Shown: one piece after another, positions 1-5,393 of the stretch | Layout: each line of letters starts with the position of its first letter | Position numbering within the stretch: position 1 is the first letter of the stretch | NCBI GenBank assembly: GCA_016208645.1 | Contig: JACQXP010000223.1 | Location: 1 to 5,878 of the forward strand | Source: Candidatus Methylomirabilota bacterium | GTDB taxonomy: Bacteria > Methylomirabilota > Methylomirabilia > Methylomirabilales > 2-02-FULL-66-22 | Direction: 5' to 3' | Length of the DNA: 5,878 nt | The notes under the pieces: model-generated | Seen by the model: the letters and a program-made list of their open reading frames with translations, nothing else | The model's database searches: none | What the model was told of the DNA's origin: nothing | Made by a program: the position numbers and the translations under genes

Positions 1-184
1 CATTGAGAACGGAGAAGGCGCCCGCGACGAGGGATCGGCTCCAGCCGAATTCTCGGACCAGGGCGACGAGGAAGACCGAGTAGGAGTACCAGACGCCGTA
101 GATCACGGCGAGGGAGACAAGCGTCGTGGCCAGGATCCTCCGGCCGCGCCCACTACTGGCGAGGGCTCCCTGATGTGGCGTCAC
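1..184 (-). CDS. MFS transporter paralog C, N-terminal 61 residues (cut by window edge)
   Basis: This is the start of a third major facilitator superfamily permease, transcribed leftward out of the window. The visible 61 residues run from a charged N-terminus (VTPHQGALASSGRGRR) through transmembrane helix 1 (about residues 17-41) into helix 2. The stretch FGWSRSLVAGAFS is identical to the same region of the two upstream paralogs; hand alignment gives about 35 of 61 identities to paralog A. The GTG at 184-182 is chosen because it puts the Thr-Thr pair at residues 20-21, as in A and B, and gives the same V-T opening. The SD-like GGAAG only three bases upstream is weak. A TTG at 226-224 would add 14 residues with no counterpart in A or B. 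It begins 43 bp after B ends, so co-transcription is likely. Substrate unknown. Confidence 0.9.
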   Translation of the reverse strand, partial: MTPHQGALASSGRGRRILATTLVSLAVIYGVWYSYSVFLVALVREFGWSRSLVAGAFSVLN

Positions 185-227
185 TGGCTTCCGAGTTCCC
201 GTCCAATACGAGTCGGTTTCTTCCAAG

Positions 228-258
228 TTAGGCGCTCTTGGCGTCTTGGCGGTTGACG
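228..258. repeat. Octamer repeat (TCTTGGCG) at the 3' end of transporter B
   Basis: Two exact tandem copies of TCTTGGCG lie at 236-243 and 244-251, flanked by degenerate copies (AGGCGC before, GGCGGTTG after). On the coding strand they specify the last residues of B (DAKSA) and run up to its TAA stop. The same period-8 style recurs in other gaps of this window with different unit sequences. Confidence 0.6.
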
Positions 259-1514
259 GGTTCCGGTGGGGGATGCGGACGGCGCGGGGCCACGATCCAC
301 AAGAGCGCCGGCGACAGCACCGCCATCCCGAAGGCCACCCAGAGCGCCCCCGCATAGCTTCCCGTGCCATCGAAGATCCTTCCCGCGATCCACGCCCCGG
401 TGGCGCCGCCCGAGGAATTGGCGACATGCAGGGTGCCGAAGATCGTCAAGAAGCCGGGACCGCTGAATAAATCGCTGGCGGCGGCGGGGCTGAGCGGCGC
501 GGTCGCGGCATATCCCAGCCCGATCAGGATCGCGTAGAGGTACGGCAGGGCGGAGGCCGGGTGGTTCCCCGCCAGCACGAGGACACCCACCCCCGCAACC
601 AGGCCGCCGAAGGCCAGCGTGTAGGCCAGCTCGCGGCTCGTCCGGTCCGAGAGCGTCCCCCACCCCATCTTGCCCGGGATGCTGGCCAGCCCCACGACGC
701 CCCCCACCGTGGCGGCCGCCAGCGCGGAGACGCCATGGTCCACGAGGTAGGCCACCTGGTGGACCAGGAGCATCTGGGTGGCCACGTTCCCGGCGAAGAA
801 GACCCCCGCCAGCCCCCAGAAGTGCCAATCCCTGACCGCGCCGGCGAGCGTCCAATAGGCGCCTCCGTCGAGGATCGGCCGGGCGTCACGAGCGCCCCCG
901 CGAGAGCCGGACGCCTCGCGCCATGGCGGGTCGCGCACGAGCCAGAGGGTCGCGGGCACGACCCATCCCACGATCAGCACCGCCAGGAGGCGAAAGGCCC
1001 AGCGCCACCCGATCCGCTCAATCAGGAACTGGGCGAAGGGAACGACCCCGAAGATCCCCATGCCGATGCCGGCCGAGGCGACCCCCAGGGCCATCCCGAT
1101 CCGGTCGGGAAACCAGCCTCGTACGAGCACCACCGAGGGGACCCATCCGGACGTGCCAACCCCCATGGCCGCGATTCCGCCGAACGCCAGGTAGAGGTGC
1201 CACCATTCATGCGTTTCCGCAGCCAGGACCAGCCCCAGGCCCAAGACGCAGCCGCCGGTCAGGATGAGTCGCCTGGGACCGACGCGCCCCACCAGCCACC
1301 CCGAGAGCGGTCCCGAGGAGCCGTGGACCAGGACGAATGCCGAGAACGCCCCGGCGACCAGTGAGCGGCTCCACCCGAACTCGCGGAGAAAGGCCACCAG
1401 GAAGACGGAATAGGCGTACCAGATCCCGTAGACCAGTCCCAGCGTGACGAAGGTCGTGCCGACGACCGTCCACCCCCGCCGGCCCTGACCGTCCATTCCC
1501 CGGGAAACGGTCAC
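228..1514 (-). CDS. MFS transporter paralog B (monocarboxylate/oxalate-formate porter-like)
   Basis: A complete 428-residue inner-membrane permease with about 12 hydrophobic segments in two halves, joined by a polar Gly/Arg-rich loop near residues 193-226. Loop 2-3 carries a motif-A-like GWLVGRVGPR in which the usual Asp is Gly; loop 8-9 carries SDRTSRE, with Ser where paralog A has Gly. It aligns to A without gaps at about 70% identity. The open frame continues upstream to 2012, but that extension is a shadow over A. GTG at 1514-1512 is preferred: GAGAGG lies six bases upstream and the start gives the same N-terminal length as A and C. An ATG at 1496-1494 lacks a spaced ribosome site. The last eight residues (NRQDAKSA) have no counterpart in A and are encoded by octamer repeats. 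Substrate and transport direction cannot be told from sequence; secondary proton-coupled transport is usual for the superfamily. Confidence 0.95.
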   Translation of the reverse strand: MTVSRGMDGQGRRGWTVVGTTFVTLGLVYGIWYAYSVFLVAFLREFGWSRSLVAGAFSAFVLVHGSSGPLSGWLVGRVGPRRLILTGGCVLGLGLVLAAETHEWWHLYLAFGGIAAMGVGTSGWVPSVVLVRGWFPDRIGMALGVASAGIGMGIFGVVPFAQFLIERIGWRWAFRLLAVLIVGWVVPATLWLVRDPPWREASGSRGGARDARPILDGGAYWTLAGAVRDWHFWGLAGVFFAGNVATQMLLVHQVAYLVDHGVSALAAATVGGVVGLASIPGKMGWGTLSDRTSRELAYTLAFGGLVAGVGVLVLAGNHPASALPYLYAILIGLGYAATAPLSPAAASDLFSGPGFLTIFGTLHVANSSGGATGAWIAGRIFDGTGSYAGALWVAFGMAVLSPALLWIVAPRRPHPPPEPVNRQDAKSA

Positions 1515-1520
1515 ACTTGT

Positions 1521-1526
1521 CCTCTC
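1521..1526 (-). promoter_or_regulatory. Ribosome binding site that sets the start of transporter B
   Basis: Read on the minus strand this is GAGAGG, six bases before the GTG at 1514. It decides between the GTG and the in-frame ATG 18 bases downstream, which has only GGGGA directly abutting it. The GTG also keeps the N-terminus the same length as in paralogs A and C. Confidence 0.6.
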
Positions 1527-1544
1527 GCCGTGGGAACTGGGCAA

Positions 1545-1561
1545 CCCCGCCGATGGCGGGG
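1545..1561. other. GC-rich hairpin in the leader of transporter B
   Basis: CCCCGCC (1545-1551) and GGCGGGG (1555-1561) form a perfect 7-bp stem with a 3-base loop. It lies about 30 bases upstream of the B start in the A-B gap. There is no following T-run, so a simple intrinsic terminator is unlikely. It could act as an mRNA processing or stability stem that uncouples B from A, or be a by-product of the repeats around it. Confidence 0.45.
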
Positions 1562-1601
1562 CAATCCGGCAACTGGGTGGCGCCAAGCCCACCATTGACG
1601 G

Positions 1602-1648
1602 TTGTCCCGATTCCCGAATTGCCGGATTCCCGAATTGCCAAATTGCCC
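1602..1648. repeat. Period-8 tandem repeat in the A-B gap
   Basis: An exact 15-base direct repeat, GATTCCCGAATTGCC, occurs at 1609-1623 and 1625-1639, 16 bases apart. It is built of degenerate octamers alternating CCCGAATT and GCCGGATT, continuing as GCCAAATT. It occupies most of the transporter A-B gap next to A's stop. It is open in more than one frame, which creates spurious peptides, but nothing suggests it is translated as a gene. Confidence 0.7.
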
Positions 1649-1668
1649 GCGCCACCCTCAGTGGCGCG
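1648..1668 (-). terminator. Stem-loop straddling the stop codon of transporter A
   Basis: CGCGCCAC (1648-1655) and GTGGCGCG (1661-1668) pair perfectly over 8 bp with a 5-base loop. The loop and the adjoining arm hold A's TGA stop (1660-1658). On the minus strand the stem is followed by GGGCAATTTGGCAATT, which has only a short T-run, so termination would be weak or partial. It may separate expression of A from B and C, or protect the 3' end of an A-only transcript. The stem is certain; the function is inferred. Confidence 0.4.
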
Positions 1669-2920
1669 TAGGTGGCGGATTCGCACGGCGCGGGGCCACG
1701 ATCCACAGGAGGACCGGCGAGAGCAGGCTCATCCCGAGCGCGACCCAGAAGGCCAGCGCATAGCTCCCCGTCCGATCGAAGATCTCTCCCCCCGCCCACG
1801 CCCCCGAGGCCGCCCCCAGGGTCAGCGCCGTGTACACCGTAGCGAAGATCGTCGAGAAGGCCGGCCCCCCGAACAGATCGCTGGCCGCCGCCGGCGTGAT
1901 GGGCGCGATCCCCCCATAGCCGAGCCCAATCAGCACCGCGTACAGGTAGGGCAGCCAGGAACTCGAAGCGGTGCCCACCAGAGCCAGGACGCCGATGCTG
2001 GCCACGACGCACGCGAAGGACAGGCTATAGGCCAATTCCCGGCCGGAACGATCCGAGAAGGCGCCCCACCCCATCTTGCCCGGGATACTGGCCAGTCCCA
2101 CGACGCCCCCCACCGCCGCGGCGGCGAGCGGCGACACCCCGTGGTCCACCAGGTAGGCGACCTGGTGAACCAGCAGGAGCTGTGTGACGAAGTTCCCCGT
2201 GAAATACACCCCGGCGAGCCCCCAGAAGTGCCAGTCCCTGATGGCCGTGGCCAGCGTCCAGTATGTTCCCCGCTCGAGCCTCGGACGGGAGGTCCGAGAA
2301 CCGGATGGCGACCCAGACGCCTCGAGGGACGGCGCGTCCTGGACGAGCCCCGCGGTCGCTGGGATCACCCACCCGACGATCAGGACGGCCAGGACCCGGA
2401 AGGCCCACCGCCATCCGACCCGGTCGATCAGGAACTGCGTAAGGGGAACTACCGCGAAGATCCCCAGGCCGATCCCACTAGAGGCAATTCCCACCACCGT
2501 GCCGAGACGCGTGGGGAACCAGCCCCGCACTAACAGGACCGCCGGAATCCACCCGGCCATCGTGATCCCCACCGCCGCGATCCCGCCGAACGCCAGGTAG
2601 AGGTGCCACCAGGCCCTCGTCTCCGCGGCGAGGAGCAGGCCCAGACTCAGCACGCACCCGCCCGCCAGGATGACAAGCCGTGGTCCGATTCGTCCCGCCA
2701 GCCACCCGATGACCGGGCTGCAGGAGCCGTGGACCAAGACGAACACCGAGAAGGCTCCGGCCACGAGGGAACGGCTCCAGCCGAACTCCCGGAGGAAGGC
2801 AACCAGGAAGACGGAATAGCAATACCAAGTCCCCACCACCAGAGCGAGGGTGATGAAGGTCGTCCCGACGACGGTCCACCCGCGTCGCTGATCGTCGGTC
2901 AGCTCTCGATGCGTCGTCAC
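1658..2920 (-). CDS. MFS transporter paralog A (monocarboxylate/oxalate-formate porter-like)
   Basis: A complete 420-residue permease, first gene of the leftward transporter array. Predicted helices by hydrophobicity: roughly 17-41, 51-75, 81-99, 103-126, 140-163, 170-192, then a polar central loop 193-226, then 228-255, 262-284, 295-315, 321-345, 353-378 and 386-408. Loop 2-3 has GWLAGRIGPR (degenerate motif A, Asp replaced by Gly). Loop 8-9 has an intact G-x3-DR-x-GR at 286-294. The strongest shared block with B and C is YSVFLVAFLREFGWSRS and the helix-2 sequence after it. A histidine sits in helix 7 (VHQVAYLVDHG). The start is GTG at 2920-2918 with GGGAG four bases upstream. Length is typical for a 12-helix MFS protein. 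The FGWSRS region recalls MCT/OFA-type porters of small organic acids, but this is resemblance, not assignment. Confidence 0.95.
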   Translation of the reverse strand: MTTHRELTDDQRRGWTVVGTTFITLALVVGTWYCYSVFLVAFLREFGWSRSLVAGAFSVFVLVHGSCSPVIGWLAGRIGPRLVILAGGCVLSLGLLLAAETRAWWHLYLAFGGIAAVGITMAGWIPAVLLVRGWFPTRLGTVVGIASSGIGLGIFAVVPLTQFLIDRVGWRWAFRVLAVLIVGWVIPATAGLVQDAPSLEASGSPSGSRTSRPRLERGTYWTLATAIRDWHFWGLAGVYFTGNFVTQLLLVHQVAYLVDHGVSPLAAAAVGGVVGLASIPGKMGWGAFSDRSGRELAYSLSFACVVASIGVLALVGTASSSWLPYLYAVLIGLGYGGIAPITPAAASDLFGGPAFSTIFATVYTALTLGAASGAWAGGEIFDRTGSYALAFWVALGMSLLSPVLLWIVAPRRANPPPTRH

Positions 2921-2958
2921 GCGTCTCCCATCCTGCCGACCCCCCGGTCAACCTCGGC

Positions 2959-2987
2959 ACTATGAATCAAAGACGGCGGGAAGTCGA
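2959..2987 (-). promoter_or_regulatory. Candidate sigma-70-like promoter for the transporter array
   Basis: On the minus strand a -35-like TCGACT (2987-2982) and a -10-like CATAGT (2964-2959) are 17 bases apart; each matches the consensus at four of six positions. Initiation about seven bases downstream would leave a leader of roughly 30 nt before the GTG of transporter A, long enough for its GGGAG site. In a GC-rich genome such matches arise by chance, so this is only a candidate. Confidence 0.3.
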
Positions 2988-2991
2988 GATC

Positions 2992-3014
2992 GGACGTCGG
3001 ATTGTTCGACGTCC
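2992..3014. repeat. Inverted repeat GGACGTCG / CGACGTCC
   Basis: A perfect 8-bp inverted repeat, GGACGTCG at 2992-2999 and CGACGTCC at 3007-3014, with a 7-base spacer. It sits just upstream of the candidate leftward promoter, so it could be an operator half-site pair. It could equally be another octamer repeat tract, since the surrounding sequence (CCAACGCC, TCGGATTG) has the same period-8 feel as the other gaps. Confidence 0.45.
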
Positions 3015-3113
3015 AACGCCAAACAGGCCCTTACCCCGCGGCAACCGCGCAACCCTCGCGCGCCGCAAAATCCCTCGTCTTTTCTTGCGAGGCACATTAG
3101 AATACCCAACAAT

Positions 3114-3205
3114 GTTCGGCGGTTCGGGGGGTTCCGCCTAAGGCGGATTCGGCAGTTCTCGCAGAACGGGAACAACCGAACCATCGAACACCCGAACGCC
3201 CGAAC
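3114..3205. repeat. Nested palindromic octamer element upstream of the AsmA gene
   Basis: The left arm GTTCGGCGGTTCGG (3114-3127) is the inverse of the right arm CCGAACGCCCGAAC (3192-3205) at 12 of 14 positions. The right side is a run of octamers ending in CGAAC. Between the arms are two smaller perfect hairpins: CCGCCT/AGGCGG (3134-3139 and 3141-3146, one-base loop) and GTTCT/AGAAC (3155-3159 and 3163-3167). The element ends about 45 bases before the AsmA ATG. It resembles REP- or MITE-like intergenic elements in build, but no transposase or target-site duplication is visible. Confidence 0.6.
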
Positions 3206-3251
3206 GCTTTTCAAGGACTGCGAAGGGCAACCGCATGGGAGTTAGTCGGTA

Positions 3252-5213
3252 ATGCGCGTCCTCAGGTGGGTGGGAATCGGCCTCGGCGGTATCCTCCTCC
3301 TGGCGGTGCTGGCGGCGCTCCTCCTTCCCGCCCTCGTGAACCTGGAACGCTATCGGGCGATCCTGGCGAACCGCGCGGGCAAGGCGCTGGGACGCGAGGT
3401 GACGCTGGGGGCGCTCCGGGTCAGCCTCTGGGGGGGGATCGGGGCCGAAGCGAAGGGCATCCAGATCGCCCAGGCGGCCGGGTTCGGTTCCCAGCCGTTC
3501 CTGGCGGCGGACGCCTTGCAGGTCCGCGTGCAGCTCCTGCCGCTCCTGCGGGGACAGGTGAAGGTGAGCAAGGCCGTCCTGGAGCGGCCGCGCATCCGCC
3601 TGACGCATGCCCGGGACGGGCGGTGGAGCGTGGACGACCTTCTGAAACCCCACCCCGCTCCCCCGCCGACGAAGCCAGCACCGGATGCGGCCCGTCCCGG
3701 CAAGGCCCCGCTGCTGGGCGGCCTCCTGCTCTCCGAGGTCGCGGTCAAGGGCGGCGAGATCACCCTCCAGGACGAAGCGCGTGCCCCAGGCATCACCTTG
3801 ACGCTCACGGATCTCGACCTCAGCCTCCGGCAGAGGGCGGTCTCCGATCCGTTGGAGATCCGATCCCGGGCCAGGATCGGGCCGGCGGGCGCGGGCCGCA
3901 TCGAGACGACCGGTCGGATCGCGGTCGGCGATCCGGAGTCGCCCATCCTGGACGTGACGGTCACGCTTCGCGACGTGGACGTGGGCCCCTGGCAGACCTT
4001 CCTCATGCACGGGGGTGGGACCAAATTCACTGGTCCTTTCTCGGGCGAGCTCAGGCTGACCGGGCCCGTGGCCCAGGCCGCCTTCACGGGGGGCCTGAAC
4101 CTGAACCCGGTCGCGATCCAGGCCGGCGAAGCCTTCCGGAAGGCGGCCGGGGAAGAGGCGAGCCTCAGCTTCGAAGGGCGGCGCGAGGACCAGGGACTGA
4201 ATCTCTCGAAGGTGATCCTCACGCTGAAAGAGACGACGGTGAACGGGAGCCTCCGGGTCCCTGACCTGAAGACGCCCCGGGTCACGTTCACGGCGACCTC
4301 ACCCAAGGTGGATCTGGATCGCCTCCTGGCAAAGCCGGTGCCGAACTCGGCGCCGAAGAAGGCGTGGCTGGGGACCCCGCTGGCGCATGCGGCCGTCCCC
4401 TCGCGTCCCGGCGGGAAGGCCAGCACAGCAGGCCCCGGCCTCACGGCCCAGGGCCAGGTGAGCATCGGGGACCTACGGTACCAGGGACTCACGTGGACGG
4501 CCGTCCAGGCCGAGGTCCGCTACCAGGACGGACTGGTGCAGTTGCCGGAGGTGCGGGCCAATTTCTTGAACGGCAAGGTGACGGCCAAGGGAGAGGTGGA
4601 TCTCCGGCCCCGGACCCCACGCATCAGCCTCACCTCCCGATTCGACAATCTGGCGACCGAGCCGCTGGTGCAGGCGCTCATCCACGGCCCCTGGACCCTG
4701 CGGAGCGCGCTGAGCTTCGACAGCAGCCTGAACTTCGTCGGCTTCTCCCTGCCCGAGATCCTGGGGTCGGCGGCCGGCGGGGGATCCGTCCTGCTGAAGG
4801 AGGGCCGCCTGATCGGCTACAAGCCGCTGGACCGGCTCTCCGAGGTGATTGCGCCCATCCTGGTGAGCCAGGGCAGCCGCGTGCGCCTGAACGAGTTCGA
4901 GCAGGTGAGCGGCCGTTACACCCTGGACAAGGGGGTCCTCCGCACCCGGGACCTCACCCTCACCAAGACGGAAGGAAGCGTGACGGCCGCCGGCTCCCTG
5001 GGCCTGCTGGATTCCAGCCTGGACTTCGACGTGGTGGCGAAGCTGGGGCGCACCACCGTGGAGGCCAAGGTGACCGGGACCACGAGCCAGCCGATCGTCG
5101 TGCCGAAGCTGGGTCGTCTCCAGCGAAAGATCGAGACCGAACTGGACAAGGTCCTGCCCGGCGAGCAGGGCAAGGGCCTGAAGGATCTCTTCAAGGGGCT
5201 CTTCGGTCGGTAG
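3252..5213 (+). CDS. AsmA family protein
   Basis: A 653-residue envelope protein. Residues 1-29 (MRVLRWVGIGLGGILLLAVL and on) are an uncleaved N-terminal membrane anchor. Then comes the typical AsmA N-terminal domain (about 30-131), with LERYRAILANRAGKALGREV and the RIRLTHARDGRWSVDDLL block. A Pro/Ala linker follows (132-152). A beta-rich middle (153-360) ends in PKVDLDRLLAK, a family-style motif. After a second linker (362-396), the C-terminal AsmA-like beta domain covers about 397-615. The tail (616-653) is helical and charged. Known relatives (AsmA, TamB, YhdP, YdbH) act between inner and outer membrane, in phospholipid transport or outer-membrane assembly; the role here is inferred from family. 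The start is ATG with GGGAG ten bases upstream. Length is near that of E. coli AsmA. Long minus-strand frames inside it are GC-driven shadows. Confidence 0.93.
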   Translation: MRVLRWVGIGLGGILLLAVLAALLLPALVNLERYRAILANRAGKALGREVTLGALRVSLWGGIGAEAKGIQIAQAAGFGSQPFLAADALQVRVQLLPLLRGQVKVSKAVLERPRIRLTHARDGRWSVDDLLKPHPAPPPTKPAPDAARPGKAPLLGGLLLSEVAVKGGEITLQDEARAPGITLTLTDLDLSLRQRAVSDPLEIRSRARIGPAGAGRIETTGRIAVGDPESPILDVTVTLRDVDVGPWQTFLMHGGGTKFTGPFSGELRLTGPVAQAAFTGGLNLNPVAIQAGEAFRKAAGEEASLSFEGRREDQGLNLSKVILTLKETTVNGSLRVPDLKTPRVTFTATSPKVDLDRLLAKPVPNSAPKKAWLGTPLAHAAVPSRPGGKASTAGPGLTAQGQVSIGDLRYQGLTWTAVQAEVRYQDGLVQLPEVRANFLNGKVTAKGEVDLRPRTPRISLTSRFDNLATEPLVQALIHGPWTLRSALSFDSSLNFVGFSLPEILGSAAGGGSVLLKEGRLIGYKPLDRLSEVIAPILVSQGSRVRLNEFEQVSGRYTLDKGVLRTRDLTLTKTEGSVTAAGSLGLLDSSLDFDVVAKLGRTTVEAKVTGTTSQPIVVPKLGRLQRKIETELDKVLPGEQGKGLKDLFKGLFGR

Positions 5214-5267
5214 ACTGGGCTCCGGCAGGGATTCCCCATGATAGCCAAACCCCTCACCCTGGTTTCT

Positions 5268-5393
5268 CGGCGCTCGAGCCTCGGCGCCCGGCGCCCGGCG
5301 CTCATCTGTCGGCTCTCGGCTCTCGGCTCTCGGCTCCCGGCGCCCGACGCCCGGTCCTCGGCTCTCGGCTCGCGGCTCGCGGCTCCCGGCTCC
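5268..5393. repeat. 18-unit degenerate heptamer tandem repeat (CGGCTCY)
   Basis: From 5268 to 5393 the sequence divides without a phase break into 18 heptamers with consensus CGGCTCT, CGGCTCC or CGGCGCC. The clearest block is 5310-5337 (three CGGCTCT plus one CGGCTCC) and the next is 5359-5393. The most degenerate units are CGAGCCT and CATCTGT. No reading frame has a stop inside the tract, because seven is not a multiple of three and the unit lacks stops. It fills most of the 179 bp between the AsmA stop and the conserved start of the glycosyltransferase. Confidence 0.85.

Larger units (their letters stand above)
2921..3251. other. Divergent intergenic region between transporter array and AsmA gene
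   Basis: 331 bp with no convincing gene. Proceeding rightward it contains the leftward ribosome site of transporter A (GGGAG on the minus strand at 2925-2929), a candidate leftward promoter, an 8-bp inverted repeat, a more AT-rich patch around 3065-3112, a nest of stem-loops made of GTTCGG/CCGAAC octamers, and the ribosome site of the AsmA gene (GGGAG at 3237-3241, ten bases before its ATG). The 84-codon minus-strand frame across 2960-3214 is made of repeat sequence and is not supported as a gene. Confidence 0.7.

Noticed and set aside
1512..2012. N-terminal extension of transporter B up to 2012
   Set aside because: The extra 166 codons overlap transporter A in another frame and include repeat-derived peptide; alignment with A and C and the GAGAGG site support the GTG at 1514.
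1517..2533. Long plus-strand open frame (338 codons) opposite the transporters
   Set aside because: It is antisense to A and the A-B gap, rich in Arg, Pro, Gly and Asp, with no domain. The minus-strand MFS reading is certain, so this is a high-GC shadow; the 561-1364 plus-strand frame is the same.
3098..3103. TAGAAT as a -10 box for the AsmA gene
   Set aside because: It is a good -10 match, but the sequence 17 bases upstream (TCGTCT) is a poor -35 and the leader would be about 140 bases through the palindrome; too weak to list as a promoter.
2960..3214. 84-codon minus-strand open frame in the divergent gap
   Set aside because: It is made almost wholly of the octamer element and inverted repeat, has no homology I recognise, and lies where promoters are expected.
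3138..4492. Long minus-strand open frames opposite the AsmA gene (3138-4010 and 3350-4492)
   Set aside because: Low-complexity Arg/Ser/Pro translations antisense to a well-supported AsmA protein; no start signals or recognisable motifs.
5268..5393. CRISPR array
   Set aside because: Units are 7 bp, contiguous and degenerate, with no spacers and no cas genes; this is a simple tandem repeat.
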